A stretch of DNA of 64,000 bases. Origin: Denitromonas halophila (GTDB lineage Bacteria > Pseudomonadota > Gammaproteobacteria > Burkholderiales > Rhodocyclaceae). Shown here one piece after another: positions 35,552 through 43,774 of this stretch; the first letter of the stretch is position 1; each line of letters begins with the position of its first letter. The stretch is from the NCBI RefSeq assembly GCF_007625155.1, contig NZ_VMNK01000003.1:1-64000 (forward strand), in the 5' to 3' direction. Below the pieces are notes generated by a model, which was given only the letters and a program-made list of their open reading frames with translations, did no database searches and had not been told where the DNA came from. Both the position numbers and the translations under genes were made by a program.

Positions 35552-36810
35552 TCGTCCTGCGAGATCGGTAAAAACAGCGTCATGCGCGTCCCGCGACCTG
35601 CCGCGCTGTCCATGTCGATACGCCCGGCGTGCTGCTCGGCAATGCCCCACGCCTGGGTGAGACCCAGGCCCACGCCTTCGCCCACCGGGCGGGTGGTGAA
35701 GAAGGGGTCAAACACGTAGGCCTGAATGTCGGCGGGGATGCCAGGCCCGGTATCCTCGACGGCCACCCACTGCTCACCGTCAGTCTGGCCGGTCTCGATG
35801 GTCAATCTGCCGCCGTCGGCCACGGCCTGCAATGCGTTGCTCAACAGATGCACACAGGCCCGGCTCACGTCCCCCGGGCGACATACCAGCGGCGGCAAGT
35901 CGGCAAACCGATACTGAACATTGGCGCGCTCCAGCGACTGCGCAGGCAACAGGTTGAGGGCCCGCTTCACCAGCGCTCGCAAGCTGACCTGCTCCATGGC
36001 GCTGGTGCTGGCTTCGGCAAAGGTGCGCAGATCGGCCACAATCACACGCACCCGATCCAGGCCCGATTTCAACTCGTTCAGCAGCTCAGGGATGTCTTCG
36101 GTCAGAAACGCCACATCCGCCTCAACGCATTGCTGTGCCAGAGCCGCCGCCACCGCCGGTGCCTGGGCGGCGATCAGCGGGTCGGCGTCGCGATACGCTG
36201 ACAGCAAGGCCATCAAGGCGGTCACGTCCCGCGCCAGCATGTCGCAATTGCCGGTGGCGAAGCCGAGCGGGTTGTTGATTTCGTGCGCCACACCCGCCGC
36301 CAGACGCCCCACCGAGGCCATCTTCTCGGACTGCAGCAATTGATTGTGCGCCTTCTCAAGCCGGGCGTTGGCGGCTTCCAGCGCGGCGTTGCGCTCGCGC
36401 AAGGCCTCTTGCGCCAGCCAGCGGCTAGTGACGTCGCGGCCGATCCCGCGATAGCCCGTAAAAACGCCGTTCTTGTCAAAAACCGGATCGCCGCTGATCG
36501 AAAAATGCCGCAATCCGTCGTTGGTCATCAAGCTGTATTCCAACTCACGAAATGGCTGGTGGGCGCGCACCAGCGCCTCGTGCGCCGCAATCTCGGCCTC
36601 GCTCAGTCCGGCACCCTTGAGTCGCAAGAAGGCCCAACGTGTCATGCCGACAAAAGCGCTGGGCGACGTGTTGCCGCGTGCAGCCAGGCCATCGGAGAAC
36701 GCCAAGAACCGATACTCGGCGTCCTGCTCCCAGTACCAGTCCGACGACAGATCCAGCAGGTGGCGAAACCGCGCCGCTGCCTGATCGTGCTTTTCATCCT
36801 CTTGGCTCAT
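35548..36810 (-). CDS. PAS-domain sensor histidine kinase (cytoplasmic)
   Basis: The 420-residue kinase has no membrane helix. An N-terminal PAS/PAC domain (FRHLLDLSSDWYWEQDAEYRFLAFSDG ... GVFTGYRGIGRDVT) leads through a coiled coil to a HisKA-like dimerisation region with H176 (LAAGVAHEINNPLGF) and a HATPase_c domain (LLSNALQAVADGG; DTGPGIP; PFFTTRPVGEGVGLGLT). No response regulator is adjacent. Its H-box region closely resembles that of the kinase at 54697-55911. GAGGTG precedes the ATG at 36810. The gene converges with tetR, with a 4-nt overlap. Confidence 0.92.
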   Translation of the reverse strand: MSQEDEKHDQAAARFRHLLDLSSDWYWEQDAEYRFLAFSDGLAARGNTSPSAFVGMTRWAFLRLKGAGLSEAEIAAHEALVRAHQPFRELEYSLMTNDGLRHFSISGDPVFDKNGVFTGYRGIGRDVTSRWLAQEALRERNAALEAANARLEKAHNQLLQSEKMASVGRLAAGVAHEINNPLGFATGNCDMLARDVTALMALLSAYRDADPLIAAQAPAVAAALAQQCVEADVAFLTEDIPELLNELKSGLDRVRVIVADLRTFAEASTSAMEQVSLRALVKRALNLLPAQSLERANVQYRFADLPPLVCRPGDVSRACVHLLSNALQAVADGGRLTIETGQTDGEQWVAVEDTGPGIPADIQAYVFDPFFTTRPVGEGVGLGLTQAWGIAEQHAGRIDMDSAAGRGTRMTLFLPISQDD

Positions 36811-36901
36811 GCCACACCTCGACCGCCGTCGTTCATCAATCACTCATCGGCAGCCGGCCGCCAAGCTTGACGCTAAGACTTTCGAAATAGAGGCAAAATA
36901 G

Positions 36902-36925
36902 AAAATCGCCGCGCAAGGCGGCGAT
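36902..36925 (-). terminator. Intrinsic terminator of the hypothetical gene at 36958
   Basis: ATCGCCGC-GCAAG-GCGGCGAT (36905-36925) forms a perfect 8-bp stem. On the minus strand it is followed by TTTTCTATTTT. Confidence 0.75.
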
Positions 36926-36957
36926 CGTGACGGGCGCGAAGGCGTAAAAAAACTGGA

Positions 36958-37323
36958 TCAGGCGTGCGCGGCGGTGAAGCCCTCGGCACGTCGGCTTTGC
37001 GGCTCGGCGGCGGATGCTGACGCCACACGCGATGCCGTCAGCGCGGCCTGATCGTCCTCAGACAGATGCAGCTCAACGGCCGCCAGGCGCGCCAGCGTGG
37101 CGTCGAGATCCCAGGGCGCCGCCAGGCGAAGCTTCTTGCCCGTACGCATTTCAGCGTGCAGCCAGAAGGCCCCCGTCTCGGCGTCGGCGCGCAGATACAC
37201 CCGCGCCGCCAGCGTCGGGTCGGCTTCGATGCGGGCCAGGCCGTCTTGCTTCTTGCACTTGCCAGCCAGGTAGGCCCCCGCCAACACCACCACCACGATT
37301 GCCACTGCGCCGATCAGTTCCAT
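36958..37323 (-). CDS. Hypothetical membrane-anchored protein
   Basis: A 121-residue protein with an N-terminal membrane helix (LIGAVAIVVVVLAGAYLAG) ending in KCKKQDG, then a small soluble domain (VYLRADAETGAFWLHAEMRTGKKLRLAAPWDLDATLARLAAVELHLSEDDQAAL) and a disordered Ala-rich tail. No family was recognised. GGAGAA lies just before the ATG at 37323. The gene stands alone, with its own terminator. Confidence 0.7.
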   Translation of the reverse strand: MELIGAVAIVVVVLAGAYLAGKCKKQDGLARIEADPTLAARVYLRADAETGAFWLHAEMRTGKKLRLAAPWDLDATLARLAAVELHLSEDDQAALTASRVASASAAEPQSRRAEGFTAAHA

Positions 37324-37618
37324 GCGTCTTCTCCGTTCGCGGTGTGTGTCACACCGCCGTGCTGCGCTGTTCGACCGCATGAACGCGGCCTTGATGGGTT
37401 CGAAGACTAAATCAGCACCCCCTGCCTCGTCGCGTATATGGATAGCGCCAATTTCTATATAAACGCGCCAAGCGCATAAAACTTTGCGTTATAAGCCCGC
37501 TCGCCGGCCTTCGCCGCGACATGCGTCACGCCACGAGGCGCCCGTGGTGCTTCGGCTTCAGGGGTGAAGCGCGTTAGACTGGATGGGTCCGAGCGCCCCG
37601 CTGCGCCTTCAGGAGCCC
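37324..37618. other. A/T-rich intergenic promoter region
   Basis: These 295 nt separate the hypothetical gene from the ExbB/MotA-like gene. The stretch 37431-37495 is clearly more A/T-rich than its surroundings (TTTCTATATAAACG, GCATAAAACTTTGCGTTATAAGC) and is the likely promoter for one or both genes. No specific operator was identified. Confidence 0.45.
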
Positions 37619-38698
37619 ATGTCGATGCAACACAAAGCCTTCACCCGGCCCGTCCATGCCACCACCTGGATGAGTCTGTTTCTGGCACTCGTGGCATTGC
37701 TGGCGGCCTTTCTGGCCCCCCAACTCGAATCCGCCTTTCGCGCCAACGCGCTGTTCAACGGCGTGATCATCGCCGTGCTGGTGGTGGGCATTGGCGTCAA
37801 TCTGCGCCAGGTGTGGCGACTGCAGCGCGAAGTGCTGTGGATCGAAGCCTTCGAGCCGCGCGCCGACGGCGGCGGCACCGGCGACGGCCGCCCGGTCCTG
37901 CTCGCCCCCATGGCCCGGTTGCTCACCAGCCGCGATGGCGGCCGCTTTCACCTCTCGCCGGCGTCGATGCGCACCATCCTCGACAGCGTACAGATCCGCC
38001 TCGAAGAGCAGCGCGACCTCTCCCGCTACCTGATCGGCCTGCTCATCTTCCTCGGTCTGCTCGGCACCTTCTGGGGCCTGCTCGCCACCATCCGCTCGGT
38101 CGGTGACATCATCGGCGGCATGAGGGTGGGCGCCGATCCGGTCGCCATGTTCGAAACGCTCAAGACCCGGCTGGACGCACCGCTGTCGGGCATGGCCACC
38201 AGCTTCTCCACCTCGCTGTTTGGTCTGGCCGGCTCACTGGTGGTCGGTTTTCTCGACCTGCAATCCGGCCACGCCCAGAACCGTTTCTACAATGAACTTG
38301 AAGAGTGGCTCTCCAGCATCACCCGCCTGCCCTCGTCCGGCGTGGGCGGCGATGGCGACGGCACCGTCCCGGCCTACGTGGTGGCCCTGCTCGAGCAGAC
38401 CGCCGAAAGCCTGGAGCGCATGCAGCGATCCTCGGTTGAGTCCGAACGCGAACGCCACGCGATTGGCGACCAACTCGGCGACCTGAACAGCCAGCTCACC
38501 CGCCTGGCCGACCTCATCTCGCGCGAGTCGCGTGACTTCAGCACCCTGGCCAGCAGTCAGGACGACCTCGCCGGCCTGGTCCGTCACCTGGCCCACCAAC
38601 CCAACCAGAACGCGCAGTTCTCCGAAGAGTTGCGCTCAGAGATCCGGCTGATGTCGCGCACCATCGCGGCAGCCCTCGACAACCGGCGGGCGGACTAA
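37619..38698 (+). CDS. MotA/TolQ/ExbB-like proton-channel family protein
   Basis: A protein of about 359 residues with two N-terminal helices (WMSLFLALVALLAAFLAP; LFNGVIIAVLVVGIGVNL) and two further helices of the MotA/ExbB type (YLIGLLIFLGLLGTFWGLLATI; GMATSFSTSLFGLAGSLVVGFLDL), then a helical cytoplasmic tail. The GTFWGLLATI and TSFSTSLFGLAGSL motifs form the ion path in the family. A second ATG at 37625 is better spaced from AGGAG. It forms a stator-like pair with the OmpA-domain protein encoded 4 nt downstream; the rotor or energised partner is unknown. Confidence 0.82.
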   Translation: MSMQHKAFTRPVHATTWMSLFLALVALLAAFLAPQLESAFRANALFNGVIIAVLVVGIGVNLRQVWRLQREVLWIEAFEPRADGGGTGDGRPVLLAPMARLLTSRDGGRFHLSPASMRTILDSVQIRLEEQRDLSRYLIGLLIFLGLLGTFWGLLATIRSVGDIIGGMRVGADPVAMFETLKTRLDAPLSGMATSFSTSLFGLAGSLVVGFLDLQSGHAQNRFYNELEEWLSSITRLPSSGVGGDGDGTVPAYVVALLEQTAESLERMQRSSVESERERHAIGDQLGDLNSQLTRLADLISRESRDFSTLASSQDDLAGLVRHLAHQPNQNAQFSEELRSEIRLMSRTIAAALDNRRAD

Positions 38699-38702
38699 GG
38701 CG

Positions 38703-39851
38703 ATGGCCTCCATCGGCCGCCGCCGGCGCGGCATCGACTTCTGGCCCGGTTTTGTCGATGCGCTGGCCGCGCTGCTGATGGTGATGATCTTCGTCATCCT
38801 GATCTTCACCATTGGTCAGTTCGTGCTCACCGACGCCGTTTCCGGCCGCGACCGCGCGCTGGCACAACTCAACGCGGAGCTGTCTCAGCTGGCTGAGCAA
38901 CTGAGCCTCGAAACCAACGCCCGCAAGAGAGCCGATGTGCAACTGGGCGAACTCTCCGCCTCGCTCGCCAGCAGCGAATCGGCCCGCCAGGCACTCGATG
39001 TCCGTCTGCAATCGACCGAAGCCGCGCGCGCCGAAACCGAAGCTGCACGTGTCGCGTCGGAGGCGGCCCGCGCCGCCGCCGAGGCCGAAGGGCTGCGCCT
39101 GGTGGCCGACATCGCCGCCCTGCAACGCCTCAAGACCGAACTCGAAGCCGAGGCCGCGCGACTGGCCAGCCAGCTCGACAGCACCGGCACGGCGCTCAAG
39201 GAAAAGACCGAACTGTCGGAGCGCTCGATCGCCCAGGTCGAACTGCTCAACCGCCAGCTCGCCGCGCTGCGCACCCAGCTCGAACAGCTCAATGAAGCCC
39301 TCGGCGCGGCCGAAACCGCCGCGCGCAGCAAGGATCTGGAAATCGAGGAACTCGGCAAGAAGCTCAACGTGGCGCTGGCCAGCCGGGTGCAAAAACTGGC
39401 GCGCTACCGCTCGGAGTTCTTCGGCCGACTGCGTGAGGTGCTGGACAAGCGTGACGATGTGCAGATCGTCGGCGACCGCTTTGTGTTCTCCAGCGAGGTG
39501 CTCTTCGACAGCGCTTCAGACAACGTCAGCGAGGCCGGCAAAAACCAGCTCGCCAAACTGGCCAGCACGCTCAAGGGCATCGCCCGCGAGATTCCGGCCG
39601 ATCTGCCCTGGGTGCTGCAAGTCGATGGCCACACCGACCGCCGCCCGATTTCGACCGAGCGCTTCCCCTCGAACTGGGAGCTATCGACCGCGCGCGCGCT
39701 GTCCATCGTCAAGTTCCTGCGCGCACAGGGCATCGAGCCACAGCGCCTGGCCGCCACCGGCTACGGCGAATTCCACCCGCTCGACGAACGCAACACCGAC
39801 GCCGCCTACGCCAAGAACCGGCGCATCGAACTCAAGCTCACGAATCGCTGA
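38703..39851 (+). CDS. MotB-like OmpA-domain protein with long coiled coil
   Basis: The 382-residue protein has one N-terminal helix (FVDALAALLMVMIFVILIFTIGQFVL), about 190 residues of alanine/glutamate-rich coiled coil, and a C-terminal OmpA/MotB peptidoglycan-binding domain (VLFDSASDNVSEAGKNQLAKLA; VDGHTDRRPI; NWELSTARALSIVKFLRAQGIEPQRLAATGYGEFHPL). This is the topology of MotB and ZorB. With the ExbB-like gene it forms an ion-driven membrane complex reaching the cell wall. No flagellar, Tol-Pal or Zorya effector genes are adjacent. Confidence 0.87.
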   Translation: MASIGRRRRGIDFWPGFVDALAALLMVMIFVILIFTIGQFVLTDAVSGRDRALAQLNAELSQLAEQLSLETNARKRADVQLGELSASLASSESARQALDVRLQSTEAARAETEAARVASEAARAAAEAEGLRLVADIAALQRLKTELEAEAARLASQLDSTGTALKEKTELSERSIAQVELLNRQLAALRTQLEQLNEALGAAETAARSKDLEIEELGKKLNVALASRVQKLARYRSEFFGRLREVLDKRDDVQIVGDRFVFSSEVLFDSASDNVSEAGKNQLAKLASTLKGIAREIPADLPWVLQVDGHTDRRPISTERFPSNWELSTARALSIVKFLRAQGIEPQRLAATGYGEFHPLDERNTDAAYAKNRRIELKLTNR

Positions 39852-40680
39852 GCGCCGCCTCGCCGCGCACCTGCGCCAGCCAGTCGCGTGGGGCGCAGCC
39901 CATGCGCGCACGGAAGGCCCGCGCCAGCGCGTTCGGGCTGCCATAGCCGACCCGATCCGCCACCACCGCCACCGGCCGCCCCTGCTTGAGCAAGGTGCAG
40001 CTCACATTCATGCGCCAGTCGGCCAGATAGTCGCCCGGCGTCACCCCCACCGTGTCCTTGAACGCGGCGGCGAAACGCGCGCGTGACATGCCCGCCTGCG
40101 CCGCCAGCGCCTCGAGCGACCACGCGGTCTGCGGCGCGTCGTGCATGGCGGTGATGGCGCGCGCGAGTTTCGGGTCAGCCAGGCCGGCGAGCAAACCGGT
40201 TTGGGCCGCGCCCTGGTCCATCAGATAGCGCAACAGCTGAATCAGCAACAACTCGCACAGCCGGTCGATGGCCGCCTGCCGGCCGCACTGATCGCGCCCG
40301 GCTTCGGCAAACAGCAAGTCCAGCGTCGGACCCAGTCCCGGCAGATCGGCCAGCGGAATCTGCAGCATCGGCGGCAAGGCCATGGCCAGCGGATTGCCAG
40401 CCGAGGCCCCCAGATCGACTTCGGCGCACAGCAAGTCGACGGTGTCGCCCGGCGCCGCGACAAAGCGGTGCGAGGCCACGCGCGGATAAAACAGCAGGCT
40501 CGGCTCGGTGACCAGCAGATCCTCATGCACCGACGAGCGCGCCGTGATCGGGCCGCGGCGCAACAAGTGGATATAGCCATGCGGCGCCGCGTAGTGATGC
40601 TGCCCACAAAAAGCGCCGGTGTGAAACACACGCGCCGACAGCGAGTAGTGCTGAAGCAAGCCAGCCAGTCGATCCGCCAT
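39838..40680 (-). CDS. AraC family regulator (cupin-type sensor)
   Basis: The 280-residue regulator has an N-terminal cupin-like AraC_binding domain (FHTGAFCGQHHYAAPHGYIHLLRRGPI) and two C-terminal helix-turn-helix motifs (WSLEALAAQAGMSRARFAAAFKDTVGVTPGDYLADWRM; VAVVADRVGYGSPNALARAFRARMGCAPRDW). GGAGGTTGAG precedes the ATG at 40680. It is divergent from the AhpD-P460-UDG-NTF2-tautomerase genes and probably controls them. Confidence 0.9.
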   Translation of the reverse strand: MADRLAGLLQHYSLSARVFHTGAFCGQHHYAAPHGYIHLLRRGPITARSSVHEDLLVTEPSLLFYPRVASHRFVAAPGDTVDLLCAEVDLGASAGNPLAMALPPMLQIPLADLPGLGPTLDLLFAEAGRDQCGRQAAIDRLCELLLIQLLRYLMDQGAAQTGLLAGLADPKLARAITAMHDAPQTAWSLEALAAQAGMSRARFAAAFKDTVGVTPGDYLADWRMNVSCTLLKQGRPVAVVADRVGYGSPNALARAFRARMGCAPRDWLAQVRGEAALSDS

Positions 40681-40798
40681 CTCAACCTCCATGCAAGACG
40701 ATAAGTTACATCTTTGATACTTAATGCGCCATATCGTACCAAACAAGCGGCGATGATGCGTCACGTGCTCTTGCACCTCACTCACAACGGAGAAACAC

Positions 40799-41332
40799 AT
40801 GACTCAGATCGCCCCCCTGACCCTCGACACCGCCGACACCGCGACCGCCGCCACACTCAAGGCCGTCAAAACCAAACTCGGCATGGTGCCGAACATGTTC
40901 GCCACGCTCGCCCACGCCCCGGCCGCGCTCAACGGCTACCTCGGTTTATCCGAGACGCTGGCCACCGGCCGCCTCAGCGCCGCGCAACGCGAAATCGTGG
41001 CGCTCGCCGCCGGCCAGGCCAACCGCTGCCAGTACTGCCTGAGCGCCCACACCCTGATCGGCAAAGGCGCTGGCCTGAGCGAAGACGCCATCGCCGCCGC
41101 CCGCACCGGCAAGGGCGCCAACGCACTTGACGACGCCATCGCCGGCTTTACCCGCGCCCTGGTGGAGCAACGCGGCGTGGTCGCCACCGAGGCGCTTGCC
41201 AGCTACCGCCGCGCTGGGCTCGATGACGGCCTGATTCTGGAAGTGATCGCCAACGTCGCGCTCAACACCCTCACCAACTACACCAACCACGTCGCCGATA
41301 CGACCGTGGATTTCCCCGTCGTCGCCGTCTGA
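40799..41332 (+). CDS. AhpD-like carboxymuconolactone decarboxylase family protein
   Basis: The 177-residue protein has the AhpD/CMD core with the peroxidatic motif CQYCLSAH (RCQYCLSAHTLIGKGAG) and flanking helices. CxxC members are alkylhydroperoxidase-like reductants, so detoxification of peroxides or reactive organic compounds is likely. It is first in an operon under the divergent AraC regulator. A GGAG site precedes the ATG. Confidence 0.88.
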   Translation: MTQIAPLTLDTADTATAATLKAVKTKLGMVPNMFATLAHAPAALNGYLGLSETLATGRLSAAQREIVALAAGQANRCQYCLSAHTLIGKGAGLSEDAIAAARTGKGANALDDAIAGFTRALVEQRGVVATEALASYRRAGLDDGLILEVIANVALNTLTNYTNHVADTTVDFPVVAV

Positions 41333-41357
41333 CTGCCCCTGCAAAAAGGAGAAGAAG

Positions 41358-41906
41358 ATGAAAACCACGCTCACCCGCGCGCTGCTCGCCAGCGCCCTCG
41401 CCCTGCCGCTGGTCGCCACCGCCAGCGACTTCTCGCCCTATGTCGATGCCAAAGGCGGTATCAGCCGCCCAACCGACTTCCGCACCCACTTCGTCCATCT
41501 GGGCTCCTGGGCGGTGCTGGACGAAAAATCCGCCGCCCGCGGCCTACACGATGTGTACACCGAAAAGGCCTCGGCCGAGGCCTACCGCAAAACCGGCAAA
41601 TTCCCGGATGGTGCCACGCTGGTCAAGGAAATCCGCAAGCTCGAAACCGGCGCCATGACCACCGGCGACCCGGTGGTCTGGGGCTCCGACACGGCCGTGT
41701 GGTTCGTGATGGTCAAGGACGCCAAAGGCCGTTTCGCCAGCCACCCGCAATGGGGCGACGGCTGGGGTTGGGCCATGTTCAAGGCCGACGCGCCGGCCAC
41801 CAATGTGGCGGCCAGCTATGACGCCGACTGCAAGGCCTGCCATATCCCCGCGGCCAAAACCGACCGGGTGTTCATCCAGGGCTACCCAACCCTGGCCCCG
41901 AACTGA
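41358..41906 (+). CDS. Cytochrome P460 family protein, second copy
   Basis: The 182-residue periplasmic protein has a Sec signal (LLASALALPLVATA) and the C-terminal heme motif CKACH at residues 158-162. P460 proteins act on hydroxylamine or NO. Unlike the copy at 15072-15644 it has no lipobox, and it belongs to an AraC-linked operon rather than the ECF set. It starts 25 nt after the AhpD-like gene. Confidence 0.87.
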   Translation: MKTTLTRALLASALALPLVATASDFSPYVDAKGGISRPTDFRTHFVHLGSWAVLDEKSAARGLHDVYTEKASAEAYRKTGKFPDGATLVKEIRKLETGAMTTGDPVVWGSDTAVWFVMVKDAKGRFASHPQWGDGWGWAMFKADAPATNVAASYDADCKACHIPAAKTDRVFIQGYPTLAPN

Positions 41907-41976
41907 CTTGCAGCGAGGCATGGCATCGCGCAGGATGACCCTGTCCTGCGCGATGCGCGATTTCGGGAGCCACGCC

Positions 41977-42570
41977 ATGCCGACACTCGACGCCTTTCTG
42001 GCCGACGTCCGCGCCTGCACGCGCTGCGCCGCGCATCTGCCGCATGGCGTGCGGCCAGTCTTCCAGTTTCATCCGAGCGCGCCCATTCTCATCGCCGGCC
42101 AGGCGCCGGGCGCCCGCGTACATGCCTCCGGCGTGCCCTTCGACGATGCCAGTGGCGACCGCCTGCGCGCCTGGCTGGGCATTGACCGCGACACCTTTTA
42201 CGACCCCACCCGAATCGCCATCCTGCCGATGGGATTCTGCTACCCCGGCACCGGCAAAACTGGCGACCTGCCGCCTCGCCCCGAATGCGCCCCCGCCTGG
42301 CGCGATGCTTTCATGCAGCGCTTCGAGCGCCTGTCGCTGGTCATCGTGCTGGGCAGCTACGCCATGGACTACCACCTCGGCACCGGCAAGGCGCCGCTCA
42401 CCGAGATCGTCCAGAACTGGCGCGAACACTGGCCACAAGCGCTGCCGCTACCGCACCCCAGTCCGCGCAACAACCGCTGGCTGGTGCGAAACCCCTGGTT
42501 CGAACACGACGTATTACCCGCCCTCAAGGCCCGCGTCCGCGAAGTGCTGACCACCAAGGAAACCTCATGA
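41977..42570 (+). CDS. Uracil-DNA glycosylase superfamily protein
   Basis: The 197-residue protein has the UDG fold: an N-terminal CTRC segment, GQAPGARVHASGVPFDDASGDRLRAWLG (motif 1) and HPSPRNNRW (motif 2), with LVIVLGSYA between them. The motif-1 sequence follows the family 4/5-like pattern, but cysteine spacing for an iron-sulfur cluster is incomplete. The start at 41977 has GGGAG upstream; the frame extends to 41803 over the P460 gene. Its stop overlaps the next start (ATGA). Real DNA-repair activity is not assured. Confidence 0.82.
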   Translation: MPTLDAFLADVRACTRCAAHLPHGVRPVFQFHPSAPILIAGQAPGARVHASGVPFDDASGDRLRAWLGIDRDTFYDPTRIAILPMGFCYPGTGKTGDLPPRPECAPAWRDAFMQRFERLSLVIVLGSYAMDYHLGTGKAPLTEIVQNWREHWPQALPLPHPSPRNNRWLVRNPWFEHDVLPALKARVREVLTTKETS

Positions 42571-42956
42571 CCGACCCCATTGCCGACATCACCACACTGC
42601 TGCAAAAGTACTACGACGCCCTGGTGCGCTGCGACACCGCGCTGCTGGCCGAGGTGTTTCACCCCGAGGCGCACTACTTCACCGCCAGCGACGGCCAGCT
42701 GCTGCATCTCGACATGCCCACCTACTTTCCCATCGTGGCAGCTCGCACCTCGCCCGACAGCACCGGCGAAGCCTGCCACTACACCATCGACAGCATCGAA
42801 CTCATCGGCCCGGTGACCGCACTGGCCCGCATGCGCAGCACCATGCTGCAAAAACACTTCAACGACATCCTCAGCCTCATCCTCATCGATGGCCAATGGC
42901 GCATCATCGCCAAGGTCTTCCATTTCGACCCGGCCACCCCCACAGGAGCCCGCTGA
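42567..42956 (+). CDS. NTF2-like (lumazine-binding) protein
   Basis: A 129-residue SnoaL/NTF2-fold protein (TTLLQKYYDALVRCDTALLAEVFHPEAHYF; GPVTALARMRSTMLQKHFNDILSLILIDGQWRIIAKVFHF) of the putative lumazine-binding family. It starts in a 4-nt overlap with the UDG stop. Function unknown; in this operon it may act on or carry a small reactive organic molecule. Confidence 0.85.
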   Translation: MTDPIADITTLLQKYYDALVRCDTALLAEVFHPEAHYFTASDGQLLHLDMPTYFPIVAARTSPDSTGEACHYTIDSIELIGPVTALARMRSTMLQKHFNDILSLILIDGQWRIIAKVFHFDPATPTGAR

Positions 42957-42958
42957 CC

Positions 42959-43177
42959 ATGCCCTATGTGAACATCAAGATCACCCGCGAAGGCGGCACC
43001 ACCGCCGAGCAAAAAGCCGAACTCATCGACGGCGTCACCACCCTGCTCGCTCGTGTCCTCAACAAGAACCCGGCCACCACCGTGGTGGTCATCGATGAAG
43101 TGGATCCGGACAACTGGGGTATCGGCGGTTTGCCGGTGAAAGCGTTCCGCCATCGGCAAAACAGCGGCGAGAAATAG
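42959..43177 (+). CDS. 4-oxalocrotonate tautomerase family protein
   Basis: A 72-residue tautomerase with the catalytic proline directly after the initiator Met (MPYVNIKITREGGTTAEQKAELIDGVTTLL) and VVVIDEVDPDNWGIGG. Family members catalyse keto-enol tautomerization in aromatic degradation or act on halogenated compounds. It starts 2 nt after the NTF2-like gene and ends the operon. Confidence 0.9.
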   Translation: MPYVNIKITREGGTTAEQKAELIDGVTTLLARVLNKNPATTVVVIDEVDPDNWGIGGLPVKAFRHRQNSGEK

Positions 43178-43198
43178 GGTCAGCCCGAGCCGCGACGC

Positions 43199-43585
43199 TC
43201 AGTCCTCGGCGCCTTCCCAGCGAATCGTCACTTCGCGCCGGCCCCAGTCGCGGGCCTTTTTGACGTTCTCACCCATGTAGATGTCGATCTTCGCGTTCCA
43301 GCGCGGATGCATCTTGTCGAGCACCACATAGCGCCCGTCGAGGCCGTCGATGGTCACTTCGGCGCCTTGCACCAGACCGAGCTCAAGCAGGTCGCGCGAG
43401 ACGGCGATGACTTTCATGCCGGGCGCCAGGGTGTCGCCCCAGGCGGCGATGTTGGGGGTATCGTCGGTTTCGCCGGGCGATGAGGTGTAGGCCGTGGCAG
43501 TGACAGTGAGTGTGCGTTCATCATCTCCGCAGGCCGCGACGAGAAAGGCGATCAGCAACGCGGCGAGTCGGGCGGGTGGGCGCAT
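43199..43585 (-). CDS. 3D-domain (MltA C-terminal-like) lipoprotein
   Basis: The 128-residue protein has a lipoprotein signal (ALLIAFLVAACGDD, lipidated C21-like cysteine) and a 3D/RlpA-like double-psi barrel (TLTVTATAYTSSPGETDDTP; VIAVSRDLLELGLVQGAEVTIDGLDGRYVVLDKMHPRWNAKIDIYMG). The three-aspartate-type domain normally occurs in peptidoglycan-active enzymes. It stands alone downstream of the AraC-linked operon, on the opposite strand. Confidence 0.8.
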   Translation of the reverse strand: MRPPARLAALLIAFLVAACGDDERTLTVTATAYTSSPGETDDTPNIAAWGDTLAPGMKVIAVSRDLLELGLVQGAEVTIDGLDGRYVVLDKMHPRWNAKIDIYMGENVKKARDWGRREVTIRWEGAED

Positions 43586-43774
43586 GCTCACGGCACGCAG
43601 CTGCGCCAGTCGGCCATGCTCGCCAAGCGGGATCTGGCCGACCGCGCCATGTCAGGCCAATCCGAACAACCGGTCTCATCGTGCATGCCGACTCTCCCCA
43701 GCGCAGTCAGGGGCCGCGCCCATTTTCAGCATAGCTGCTACGCCCGGCGCTGCCATCGACGGGCCGACGCGGGC
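43586..43774. other. Intergenic region between 3D lipoprotein and hemerythrin-Crp gene
   Basis: These 189 nt hold the leader of the lipoprotein gene and the 3' end region of the regulator gene. No palindrome, terminator or gene was recognised. Confidence 0.4.

Noticed and set aside
37619-39851. Zorya anti-phage system
   Set aside because: The ZorA/ZorB-like topology fits, but there is no ZorC, ZorD or ZorE gene and no defence neighbours. A stator-like pair is the safer description.
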